From Propionibacteriaceae bacterium (lineage in GTDB: Bacteria; Actinomycetota; Actinomycetes; Propionibacteriales; Propionibacteriaceae), in the NCBI GenBank assembly GCA_027346035.1, contig DAIESZ010000312.1:1-5996 (forward strand): 5,996 nt of DNA, read 5' to 3'. The first letter of the stretch is position 1, and every line of letters begins with the position of its first letter. Made by a program: the position numbers and the translations under genes. The notes beneath the pieces were generated by a model, which saw nothing but the letters and a program-made list of their open reading frames with translations, made no database searches and had not been told where the DNA came from. Of this stretch, positions 1-5,203 are shown in pieces.

Positions 1-2
1 AC

Positions 3-317
3 TCGGTGGCGTTGAAGGCTGATGGGAGTGTGTGGACGTGGGGGTATGGAAAGTCGGGGCAGCTGGGTTTGGGTTCGAACACCTCCACGCCTACGCCGAC
101 TCGGGTGTCGGGGTTGTCTGGGGTGACGCAGATCGCGGCCAGCGGTGATGACACGTACGCGTTGAAGTCCGATGGGACGGTGTGGGCGTGGGGAGACAAC
201 GCCTACGGTCAGATCGGCAACAGTGCGGCCGGGCATACCCAGAACACTCCGATCCAGGTCAGTATCACCGCGGTGACCCTTCCGCGTCTGAGTTCGTGCA
301 CCAGTTGGGGGTCGTAA
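3..317 (+). CDS. RCC1-repeat protein, C-terminal fragment (5' end outside window)
   Basis: The reading frame is open from the left edge to a TAA at 315-317, so only the last ~104 residues are visible. Two copies of an RCC1-type motif stand out, ALKADGSVWTWG and ALKSDGTVWAWG, spaced 50 residues apart. Each is followed by a G-x-x-GQ(L/I)G element. This is the blade signature of RCC1/BLIP-II seven-bladed beta-propellers. A third blade begins (NTPIQVS) and breaks off into a short tail ending in TSWGS, so the propeller may close with a strand from the unseen N-terminus. Bacterial RCC1 proteins are often secreted or part of large surface or polymorphic-toxin proteins; which applies here cannot be judged. 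Codons favour G-ending forms (TTG, GGG, GTG), unlike the C-rich third positions of icd. The GTG at 6 is an internal Val codon, not a convincing start. The family call is firm, the role unknown. Confidence 0.85.
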   Translation, partial: SVALKADGSVWTWGYGKSGQLGLGSNTSTPTPTRVSGLSGVTQIAASGDDTYALKSDGTVWAWGDNAYGQIGNSAAGHTQNTPIQVSITAVTLPRLSSCTSWGS

Positions 318-352
318 TGCCCAACCACTGGCGGTCTGTCATGAAAGATCCT

Positions 353-373
353 TTCGTGGTTCGTGGTTCGTGG
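353..373. repeat. Three perfect tandem copies of TTCGTGG
   Basis: Three head-to-tail copies of the 7-mer TTCGTGG lie in the non-coding gap between the RCC1 gene and the first antitoxin gene. Nothing else convincing is visible in 318-465. Open frames run through this gap in the + direction, but none has a recognisable protein motif. Confidence 0.6.
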
Positions 374-465
374 CAAGACGCCGCGTTCGAGCTTCGGCCA
401 GCCCGGTTCGGCGTGCGGATCGGATGGCTTCGCCACGGCCGGGGTGCTCGTCGGGCAACGGCCCC

Positions 466-495
466 TCGACCGGCGGGTGATCGCGTGAGTACGCT
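466..495 (+). promoter_or_regulatory. Possible promoter of the first MNT/HEPN pair
   Basis: A TCGACC hexamer at 466-471 (one mismatch from TTGACC) and a TANNNT-type -10, TACGCT at 490-495, are separated by 18 nt. The -10 lies inside the palindrome at 483-506, which would suit autorepression. Elements this degenerate occur by chance, so this is a weak prediction. Confidence 0.3.
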
Positions 496-506
496 AGTGC
501 TTACGC
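483..506. promoter_or_regulatory. Imperfect palindrome, candidate autoregulatory operator of pair 1
   Basis: The arms GCGTGAGTAC (483-492) and GTGCTTACGC (497-506) pair at 8 of 10 positions around a 4-nt centre. The hexamer GAGTAC at 487-492 recurs at 507-512, 20 bp downstream (about two helical turns), as a possible second half-site. The site ends 30 bp before the start of a protein with an N-terminal winged HTH. Antitoxin autorepression at such palindromes is usual in toxin-antitoxin operons; that this protein binds here is inference. Confidence 0.5.
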
Positions 507-535
507 GAGTACTTTCCTGATCACAAGGACGAGCG

Positions 536-1162
536 ATGGACATCTCACACCCGATCGCCGACGTGGTGCCCTCGGCACACGGCCCGGTCCTCGCCGTGCT
601 CGCGGGGACCACCGTCCCGCTCACCGGCCGCAGGGTCGCCGAACTTACCGATCCGCGGGTCTCGCAGCCGCGCGTGGCGCGGATCCTGGTCGACCTCACC
701 GCGGCGGGTCTGGTCGATCGCATCGAGGCGGGATCGGCGTCGCTATTCACCCTGAACCGTGAGCACCTTGCCGCGAGAGCGGTCGAGGACCTCGCCACCC
801 TGCGCACCCGGCTGTGGGCACGGATCGCCGAACATGCGACGGAATGGACCCATCCGCCCGAGGCGATCGTCGTCTACGGCTCGACCGCTCGCGGCGACGG
901 CGGCACCGCCAGCGACGTCGACCTGCTCGTCGTGCGCCCCGCGACCGTGGACGAGGACGACCCCGACTGGCAGCGCGACCTGACCGCCCTCGGGTTCGCG
1001 ATCCCACGCTGGACCGGGAACCCCTGCGAGATCCTCGACCGCTCGCGCGACGAGCTGTTGGCCATGGCGGCGGCCGGTGAGCGCCTCCTCAGCGAGATCC
1101 GCCGCGATGGCCGCGCCATAGTTGGTTCGCTCGCGGTAGTTCCCTCTCCCGAGGCAGCCTGA
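536..1162 (+). CDS. Winged-HTH / MNT-type nucleotidyltransferase, probable antitoxin of pair 1
   Basis: This 208-residue protein has two parts. Residues ~16-76 look like a winged helix: a helix with SQPRVARILVDLTAAGLV (43-60), followed by a wing reading DRIEAGSASLFTLN. Residues ~105-170 form a minimal nucleotidyltransferase of the DNA polymerase beta superfamily, with G115-S116, R119-G120 and S126-D127-V-D129. This fits the G-S-x10-D-x-D signature of MNT antitoxins. E165 in NPCEILD may be the third metal-binding carboxylate. MNT proteins paired with HEPN toxins neutralise them by binding or by AMPylation. The N-terminal wHTH suggests it also represses its own operon. The ATG at 536 has AAGGA at 525-529, 6 nt upstream. 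The next gene starts 1 nt after the stop, so the two are translationally coupled. The domain call is strong; the antitoxin role comes from context. Confidence 0.85.
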   Translation: MDISHPIADVVPSAHGPVLAVLAGTTVPLTGRRVAELTDPRVSQPRVARILVDLTAAGLVDRIEAGSASLFTLNREHLAARAVEDLATLRTRLWARIAEHATEWTHPPEAIVVYGSTARGDGGTASDVDLLVVRPATVDEDDPDWQRDLTALGFAIPRWTGNPCEILDRSRDELLAMAAAGERLLSEIRRDGRAIVGSLAVVPSPEAA

Positions 1163-1163
1163 G

Positions 1164-1541
1164 ATGGGCGCCCGGGACGACGCGCGAAGTCACCTCCGCA
1201 AGGCCCGCGAGTTCCTCGATGCAGCCGTCCTGGAGTTGGCCATGGAGCTACACACCGCTGCAGCATCGTCGGCGGTGCTCGCCGGCATCAACGCCAAGGA
1301 CGCGATCTGCCTCCAGCTGAGCGGCCGCACCGGCAAGTCCGAGGACCGCCGCTCCGGCGTACCGGAGCTCGTCGCCGCCGGCCCCGCGGGCAAGGCGCTC
1401 GAGTCCACCTTCCGCCGCCTCCTCGGACTCAAGACCGCCGCGCAGTACCAGGCCGGACCGATCGGCCGGACGGACGCGACGAAGGCTGTCGCGTGGGCGA
1501 CCCGCATGGTCGACACGGCGAGGGACGTCACCGGCTCCTGA
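1164..1541 (+). CDS. HEPN-like helical protein, probable partner (toxin or inactivated toxin) of pair 1
   Basis: This 125-residue, probably all-helical protein has an N-terminal helix of HEPN type (ARSHLRKAREFLDAAVLELA). It is followed by an Ala-rich second helix containing H30 and AVLAGINAKDAI, then a helix around FRRLLGLKTAAQYQAG. Actinobacterial proteins of this layout next to MNT genes belong to the HEPN superfamily, whose RNase members use an R-x4-6-H motif. Here the equivalent stretch appears to be R55-TGKSED-R62, so Arg stands where I expect His. There is also no Tyr just after it; the only Tyr is Y95. The protein may therefore be catalytically dead or use another mechanism. It starts 1 nt after the upstream gene; a weak GAGG at 1151-1154 could serve as ribosome binding site. 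The fold assignment rests on pattern and neighbourhood, so it is less sure than for its partner. Confidence 0.7.
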   Translation: MGARDDARSHLRKAREFLDAAVLELAMELHTAAASSAVLAGINAKDAICLQLSGRTGKSEDRRSGVPELVAAGPAGKALESTFRRLLGLKTAAQYQAGPIGRTDATKAVAWATRMVDTARDVTGS

Positions 1542-1640
1542 CCCAATCCGCTCGCCCACGGCCCATGGCAGCGCGCGCCGAGCCGATGACCCTGCCCCCG
1601 GCATCTCGACGTCGCCACGGACGGGGTCGACGACGACTGC

Positions 1641-1681
1641 GCGGTGGTGTCGGTGGTGAGCGCGGTGGTGTCGGTGGTGAG
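1641..1681. repeat. Two 20-nt direct repeats, 21-nt period
   Basis: The 20-mer beginning GCGGTGGTGTC and ending GGTGGTGAG occurs at 1641-1660 and again at 1662-1681 with one extra C between. Each unit itself contains two GGTGGTG blocks. The 21-nt period keeps frame, so the relic frame reads the same Val/Ser heptad twice. Confidence 0.8.
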
Positions 1682-1761
1682 TGAGGTCAAACCGGTGTCG
1701 GCGGTGAACGCCACCTACACCAATGACGGTGACGGGTTGCGCGCCACCCGCACCAGCACAA

Positions 1762-1793
1762 CCGGTGCCACTAGCGCCACCGGTGCCACCAGC
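1762..1793. repeat. Two near-identical 14-nt repeats, 18-nt period
   Basis: CCGGTGCCACTAGC (1762-1775) recurs as CCGGTGCCACCAGC (1780-1793) with one mismatch. It encodes a TGATS/ATGATS tandem in the Rhs-like relic frame. Confidence 0.65.
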
Positions 1794-1822
1794 ACCCTGA
1801 GCGATGCTGTTGCCGGACATTC

Positions 1823-1843
1823 CTGATAAGATCAGCTTATGAG
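1823..1843 (+). promoter_or_regulatory. Leaderless promoter -10 and palindromic operator over the mntA start codon
   Basis: The arms CTGATAAG (1823-1830) and CTTATGAG (1836-1843) pair at 7 of 8 positions around a 5-nt centre. The ATG of the next gene (1839-1841) lies in the right arm. Within the palindrome, TAAGAT (1827-1832) matches the actinobacterial TANNNT -10 element, and 6 nt separate it from the A of ATG. No Shine-Dalgarno sequence precedes the ATG. Together these suggest transcription starting at the start codon (leaderless mRNA) with an autoregulatory operator on top of it. No -35 at standard spacing is visible; TTGCCG at 1810-1815 is too close. Confidence 0.6.
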
Positions 1844-2312
1844 CCTGCTGGCCGAGTACCGCAGCGCCCGCCGTGACGAGGACGTCGCGCGGCTGCGTCG
1901 TGTCCTTGCGCTTCGTGCGATGGTAGCCACCGGCATGTCTCAGCGCCGGATAGCTGAAGCGCTGGGTATCACCCAGCCCGCGGTCAGCCAGCAGCTCAAG
2001 TTCGCCCCCCAGCTCGACGATTTCCACCCCGAGGTGCTGCTGGAAGCGGCCGCTCCGATCCTCAAGGCCGTCGCCGCTGACCACGGCTACACCCGACTCG
2101 CCGTGTTCGGGTCGGTGGCACGCCACCAGGCCCGACAGGACTCAGATATCGATCTGATCGTTGACGCACCTGAGGGGACATCGTCGTTCGGGCTCATCCG
2201 ATTCAAGCAGCGCATGGAGCAGGTCCTCGGCCGCGAGATCGACCTGATCGACTACGGCGGTCTCAAGCCGCGCCGGGATGACGACATCCTCCGCGAAGCG
2301 GTGCTGCTGTGA
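1839..2312 (+). CDS. mntA: HTH-MNT nucleotidyltransferase, MntA-like antitoxin of pair 2
   Basis: This 157-residue protein is a two-domain fusion. Residues ~18-55 hold a helix-turn-helix (MSQRRIAEALGITQPAVSQQL, with the turn at G43). Residues ~83-140 hold an MNT nucleotidyltransferase with G91-S92, R95 and S102-D103-I-D105, matching G-S-x10-D-x-D exactly. D135 in REIDLID is the likely third carboxylate. In characterised HepT/MntA systems the MNT protein inactivates the HEPN RNase by adding AMP units to the Tyr of its R-x4-H-x-Y motif. That motif is intact in the protein encoded just downstream. The HTH is an addition to the bare MntA type and implies DNA binding, probably to the palindrome covering its own start. 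The ATG at 1839 is chosen because it follows the -10 element at leaderless spacing. The stop overlaps the next start by one base (TGATG). Confidence 0.9.
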   Translation: MSLLAEYRSARRDEDVARLRRVLALRAMVATGMSQRRIAEALGITQPAVSQQLKFAPQLDDFHPEVLLEAAAPILKAVAADHGYTRLAVFGSVARHQARQDSDIDLIVDAPEGTSSFGLIRFKQRMEQVLGREIDLIDYGGLKPRRDDDILREAVLL

Positions 2313-3016
2313 TGAACCGCAAGGCCGCGAAAGACTTGCTACACATCCAGTCCTGGCCCGAACGCGTCGACGAGATCGTCGAACGTGGCAAGGACGTCTA
2401 CCTCGCCGATGACCTCCTCCAGGAGGCTGGCGACTCCCTGATGATGAAGCTCGGCGAGGCCGCCAACCGGCTGTCCAAACTCGGCGTTCTCGCACCGGAC
2501 GGTGTCGAGTGGGCGCTCGCTGTCGCGAACCGCAACGTCATCATCCACCAGTACGACGAGATCAACAGGTCGATCACGTGGCAGACGCTGACCGTCGATC
2601 TGGCCGCCTGGGGGGCTTCCCTCCGGGCGCTGTTCGCCGACGCTGACGCTGCGCTCCGGAACGAAGCCGAGTACCGGGACCACAACTGTCGTCTGCCAAC
2701 TTCCAGGGCGCTTCAGTCTCCGTCGCCAAACTGCGGGCGCCTTACGCCGTCGGCCACCCCGCCGGCGACGGTGGTCCGACGCTCTCGTTCGCCATCGGGG
2801 CAGACTCGTGGCCGTCTTTGCCGAGGCTCCAGGCGGGGCGCCCGGGGTCGCTGCGCACCGCCGGCACGGCGGCTCGTGGAAGGATGTCGCCATGACGGCA
2901 CGGCTCCTGGACGGCAAGGCGACCGCGGCGAGGATCCGTGCCGACCTCGCCGAGCGGGTCGCGAAGCTGCGCGCCAGCGGGCTGGTGCCCGGGCTCGGCA
3001 CCCTGATCGTCGGTGA
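2312..3016 (+). CDS. hepT: HepT-like HEPN RNase toxin of pair 2, with aberrant C-terminal read-through
   Basis: Residues 1-121 form a HepT/DUF86-type HEPN domain: four predicted helices with the signature R74-NVII-H79-Q-Y81 (R-x4-H-x-Y). R and H are the RNase catalytic pair, and Y is the known AMPylation target in this family. HepT proteins are usually about 110-140 residues, so the domain looks complete by about 2675. The frame nevertheless has no stop until 3014-3016, adding ~113 Arg/Pro-rich residues of no recognisable fold. The last ~41 residues lie over folD in another frame. This suggests that the original 3' end was lost by recombination. ATG 2312 (TGATG overlap with the antitoxin stop) is preferred over GTG 2309; no Shine-Dalgarno is seen, so translation probably reinitiates from the upstream gene. 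The domain is certain; whether the long tail is tolerated is unknown. Confidence 0.85.
   Translation: MNRKAAKDLLHIQSWPERVDEIVERGKDVYLADDLLQEAGDSLMMKLGEAANRLSKLGVLAPDGVEWALAVANRNVIIHQYDEINRSITWQTLTVDLAAWGASLRALFADADAALRNEAEYRDHNCRLPTSRALQSPSPNCGRLTPSATPPATVVRRSRSPSGQTRGRLCRGSRRGARGRCAPPARRLVEGCRHDGTAPGRQGDRGEDPCRPRRAGREAARQRAGARARHPDRR
2686..2838 (+). pseudogene. Possible DUF397-like remnant beneath the hepT tail
   Basis: In the frame of codon 2698, different from hepT, the sequence reads [16 protein letters not shown], then [15 protein letters not shown], then a W and LQAG. The order resembles DUF397 proteins of actinomycetes (KSS...G..CVEVA.L, then V(A)VR.S..PDGP.L.F, then a W and a hydrophobic end). 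The diagnostic CVEVA Cys/Glu and VRDS are not preserved. From 2698 to 2838, 39 of 47 codons end in G or C. In the hepT frame over 2690-2827 only 30 of 46 do, so the coding-like signal switches frame here. The frame is open from 2647 to a TGA at 2893-2895 that overlaps the folD start. No start codon or ribosome binding site is obvious, so it would be a fragment. The match is from memory and tentative. Confidence 0.35.
2858..2872 (+). other. GC hairpin just upstream of the folD ribosome binding site
   Basis: CCGCCG (2858-2863) and CGGCGG (2867-2872) form a 6-bp stem with a 3-nt loop. Five nt later comes GGAAGG (2878-2883), the probable folD Shine-Dalgarno, 8 nt before ATG 2892. There is no T-tract, so it is not a standard terminator. 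It could be incidental GC-rich structure. No promoter for folD can be picked out in 2690-2890. Confidence 0.35.
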
Positions 3017-3758
3017 CGACCCGGCCAGTCACGCCTACGTGGCCGGCAAGCACCGCGACTGCGCCGCCGTGGGCATCACGTCGATCCAGCGCGAGCTGCC
3101 GGCGGACGCGACGCAGGAGCAGGTCGAGGACGTCGTCCGCGAGCTGAACGCGGACCCGGCGTGCACCGGGTACATCGTCCAGCTGCCCCTGCCCAAGGGG
3201 CTGGACGAGGGCGCGGTGCTCGACCTGATCGACCCGGCCAAGGACGCCGACGGTCTGGCCCCGGCGAGTCTGGGCCGGCTCACGCTCATGCAGCCCGGCC
3301 CGCTGCCGTGCACACCGCGGGGTGCCGTTGAGCTGATGCGGGCGTACGGCATCGTGCTGGACGGCGCCGACGTGGTCGTCGTCGGACGCGGGCCGACCGC
3401 GGGGCGCCCGATGGCGCTGCTGCTGGGGCGGCGCACCGAGAACGCCACGGTCACCTTGTGCCACACCGGAACCCGCGACCTGGCAACCCACACCCGTCGC
3501 GCCGACATCGTGATCGCCTCAGCGGGCTCGCCGGGGCTGATCACCGCCGACATGGTGCGCCCGGGCGCGGTGGTGGTCGACATCGGCTCGACCCGGCTGC
3601 CCGGGCCCGACGGGTGCGTGCGTGCCGTCGGTGACGTGGCCGCCGAGGTGAGCGAGGTGGCCGGCTGGCTGGCGCCGATCCCCGGGGGCGTGGGGCCGAT
3701 GACCCGGGCGATGCTGCTCACCAACGTGGTCGAGGCCGCCGAGCTGTCCCAGCCTTGA
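2892..3758 (+). CDS. folD: Bifunctional methylenetetrahydrofolate dehydrogenase / methenyltetrahydrofolate cyclohydrolase
   Basis: This cytosolic enzyme interconverts 5,10-methylene-, 5,10-methenyl- and 10-formyl-tetrahydrofolate, supplying one-carbon units for purine and formyl-Met synthesis. The 288 residues are full length for FolD. Visible landmarks are Y49-x3-K53 (SHAYVAGK, catalytic Lys), VQLPLP (96-101), KDADG (117-121) and PCTPRG (139-144). The Rossmann loop GRGPTAGRP spans 165-173, and [12 protein letters not shown] spans 264-275. The loop differs from the GRGVTVGRP I expect in actinobacteria (Val to Pro and Val to Ala), which is unusual but conservative in length. The ATG at 2892 is chosen because MTARLLDGK aligns with other FolD N-termini and GGAAGG lies 8 nt upstream; the in-frame 2808 start would add a non-homologous extension. 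The first 125 nt are overlapped by the hepT read-through frame. The next gene follows after 28 nt, probably in the same transcript. Confidence 0.97.
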   Translation: MTARLLDGKATAARIRADLAERVAKLRASGLVPGLGTLIVGDDPASHAYVAGKHRDCAAVGITSIQRELPADATQEQVEDVVRELNADPACTGYIVQLPLPKGLDEGAVLDLIDPAKDADGLAPASLGRLTLMQPGPLPCTPRGAVELMRAYGIVLDGADVVVVGRGPTAGRPMALLLGRRTENATVTLCHTGTRDLATHTRRADIVIASAGSPGLITADMVRPGAVVVDIGSTRLPGPDGCVRAVGDVAAEVSEVAGWLAPIPGGVGPMTRAMLLTNVVEAAELSQP

Positions 3759-3786
3759 CGCGGCAACCTTCGTGGCGTAGCCGGTC

Positions 3787-4053
3787 GTGAGCGCCCAACG
3801 CCTGTTCGGGCCCTGGCTGGTGCTCGCGGCGGGCATCGTGGCCGCGGTGGCCGCCGTGGTCTCGGGGCAGCTGCGCCTGGGTGGCTACCTGCTGGCGCTC
3901 ACGCTCGCGGTCACCGCGGCGCTGCGCCTGACCCTGCCCACCGCGATGGTGGGCGCGCTCGCGGTGCGCTCACGGACCGTCGACGTGATCGGGCTGCTCC
4001 TGGCCGCCGGCGGCGCCGCTGCCCTGACGGCCGTGCTGAAGCTCACTCCCTGA
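3787..4053 (+). CDS. DUF3017-family small membrane protein
   Basis: This is an 88-residue hydrophobic protein with three likely membrane helices at about residues 10-26, 33-50 and 66-86. The short connecting segment AVRSRTVDV (59-67) sits just before the third helix, as I recall for DUF3017. Members of this uncharacterised actinobacterial family commonly lie directly after folD and before mdh, as here. The function is unknown; it presumably sits in the cytoplasmic membrane. The GTG at 3787 is the only suitable start for the first helix. The ribosome binding site is weak (no clear GGAGG), so it may depend on translation of folD 28 nt upstream. It converges with mdh across a 26-nt gap. Confidence 0.8.
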   Translation: MSAQRLFGPWLVLAAGIVAAVAAVVSGQLRLGGYLLALTLAVTAALRLTLPTAMVGALAVRSRTVDVIGLLLAAGGAAALTAVLKLTP

Positions 4054-4054
4054 C

Positions 4055-4066
4055 CCTGGGGCCAGG
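4055..4066. terminator. Weak hairpin in the convergent DUF3017/mdh gap
   Basis: CCTG (4055-4058) and CAGG (4063-4066) can pair around GGGC; the whole is the near-palindrome CCTGGGGCCAGG. It is the only symmetrical element between the two convergent stops and could act on both strands. The stem is short and no T-tract follows, so confidence is low. Confidence 0.25.
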
Positions 4067-4079
4067 CGGGGCCGCAGGA

Positions 4080-5072
4080 TCAGGTTCGGATCAGGCCGAG
4101 TTCGCGGACGGCGTCGCGCTCCTGGGCGAGCTCGGCCGCACTGGCGTCGATCCGGTGGCGCGAAAAGGCGTCGATGGCGAGGCCCGGCACGATCTGGTGC
4201 GTGCCGCCGGCCGTCGTCACCGGGAACGAGGACACGAGACCCTCGGGGACGTCGTACGACCCGTCGGAGCGAACCGCCATCGACACCCAGTCCCCGGCAG
4301 GAGTGCCCCGCAGCCAGTCGCGGGCGTGACCGATCGTGGCGTTCGCCGCACTCGCCGCGGAGGAGGAGCCTCGGGCCGCGATGACCGCGGTGCCGCGCTG
4401 CTGCACGGTGGGGATGAACTCGTTCTCGATCCACGCCTCGTCGACCAGCCCGGCCGCGTCCTGACCGCGCACCTGCGCGTGGAAGACGTCGGGGTACTGG
4501 GTGGCCGAGTGGTTGCCCCAGATCGTCATCCGGGTGACGTCGGTCACGGGCGACCCGGTCTTGGCGGCCAGCTGGGCGATCGCCCGGTTGTGGTCCAGGC
4601 GGGTCAGGGCCGAGAACCGTTCGTGCGGGATGTCGGGGGCGTTGCTCATCGCGATCAGCGCGTTGGTGTTCGCCGGGTTGCCGGTCACCACCACCCGGAC
4701 GTCGTCGGCCGCGTGGTCGTTCAGCGCCTTGCCCTGGGTGGTGAAGATGGCGCCGTTCGCCGAGAGCAGGTCCGAGCGTTCCATCCCCTTGGTGCGCGGG
4801 CGGGCGCCGACCAGCAGGGCGAGGTTGACGCCGTCGAACACGGTGTTCGGGTCGTCACCGGTCACCACCTTGGTCAGCAGCGGGAAGGCGCAGTCGTCCA
4901 GCTCCATCACGACACCCTCCAGCGTCGGGAGGGCCGGGGTGATCTCGAGCAGCCGCAGCTCGACCGGGGTGTCCGGGCCCAGCAGCGAACCGCTGGCGAT
5001 GCGAAACAGCAGGCTGTAACCGATCTGGCCGGCGGCGCCGGTCACGGCCACCTTGACCGGGCTGGGGCTCAT
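4080..5072 (-). CDS. mdh: NAD-dependent malate dehydrogenase
   Basis: This TCA-cycle enzyme oxidises malate to oxaloacetate in the cytosol. The 330 residues match the LDH/MDH-superfamily type with a cytosolic-type N-terminus. Visible landmarks are the dinucleotide loop [11 protein letters not shown] (11-21) and E43 ending the second strand (LRLLEI), consistent with NAD preference. The substrate arginines lie in [15 protein letters not shown] (R91, R93, R99), followed by [12 protein letters not shown] (129-140). The catalytic Asp is D160 in TRLDHNRA, and the catalytic His is H188 in [12 protein letters not shown]. The start at 5072 is chosen because an ideal AAGGAG lies 7 nt upstream and [18 protein letters not shown] fits the family. 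Extending to 5135 would add 21 unrelated residues. It is divergent from icd, with 183 bp between start codons, and convergent with DUF3017. All key residues are present. Confidence 0.97.
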   Translation of the reverse strand: MSPSPVKVAVTGAAGQIGYSLLFRIASGSLLGPDTPVELRLLEITPALPTLEGVVMELDDCAFPLLTKVVTGDDPNTVFDGVNLALLVGARPRTKGMERSDLLSANGAIFTTQGKALNDHAADDVRVVVTGNPANTNALIAMSNAPDIPHERFSALTRLDHNRAIAQLAAKTGSPVTDVTRMTIWGNHSATQYPDVFHAQVRGQDAAGLVDEAWIENEFIPTVQQRGTAVIAARGSSSAASAANATIGHARDWLRGTPAGDWVSMAVRSDGSYDVPEGLVSSFPVTTAGGTHQIVPGLAIDAFSRHRIDASAAELAQERDAVRELGLIRT

Positions 5073-5079
5073 GCGGGTG

Positions 5080-5085
5080 CTCCTT
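5080..5085 (-). promoter_or_regulatory. Shine-Dalgarno of mdh
   Basis: CTCCTT on the + strand reads AAGGAG on the coding strand, 7 nt before the ATG at 5072. It decides this start over the longer in-frame ATG at 5135. Confidence 0.85.
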
Positions 5086-5203
5086 CGCGACGGCTGACCG
5101 GCGCGGTCGGCGTCGGCGCTGCCCGACGCTAGCAAGGCCCGTGTGTCGTGCCAGCCCCCGGGTGGGTGGCGGCGACTTCTCGGGCGGGATCGGCGTCCGA
5201 TAT

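Larger units (their letters stand above)
1590..1826 (+). pseudogene. Rhs/YD-repeat-like remnant in the gap between the two pairs
   Basis: The frame is open from after a TGA at 1587-1589 to a TGA at 1824-1826. Residues encoded at about 1707-1754 read NATYTNDGDGLRATRT, which closely resembles the Y-x-x-D/N-G-D/A-GLR-x-x-K/R-T repeat of Rhs/YD-repeat proteins. What precedes it is Val/Ser low-complexity sequence (repeats of VVSVVSA), and what follows is Thr/Gly/Ala-rich. No plausible ribosome binding site or full domain is present. I read it as a short relic of a larger Rhs-type gene, possibly related to the RCC1 gene at the left edge, since RCC1 and Rhs repeats both occur in polymorphic-toxin loci. 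The rest of the 1542-1838 gap shows no gene. Confidence 0.4.

Noticed and set aside
182..520. Open frame of 112 codons across the RCC1 end and the following gap
   Set aside because: It overlaps the RCC1 frame, has no recognisable motif and no ribosome binding site; GC-rich DNA gives many such frames.
1641..1793. CRISPR-like repeats
   Set aside because: Units are short, near-contiguous and in frame with no spacers; they are low-complexity tandem repeats.
1248..2126. 292-codon - strand frame across the gap between the modules
   Set aside because: It lies antisense to the HEPN-like and mntA genes; its His/Arg-rich stretch is simply the complement of the GGTGGTG repeats.
2309..2311. GTG start for hepT
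   Set aside because: ATG 2312 directly follows and gives the usual TGATG coupling with the antitoxin stop.
2808..2891. Upstream in-frame ATG extending folD by 28 residues
   Set aside because: The extension matches nothing in FolD, while ATG 2892 has GGAAGG at good spacing and aligns with known N-termini.
4155..5132. Long + strand open frame (325 codons) opposite mdh
   Set aside because: It is the antisense shadow of a malate dehydrogenase with all catalytic residues; its translation is Gly/Arg/Val low complexity.
5073..5135. 21-residue N-terminal extension of mdh
   Set aside because: The AAGGAG at 5080-5085 lies inside it and points to the ATG at 5072; the extra residues are not MDH-like.
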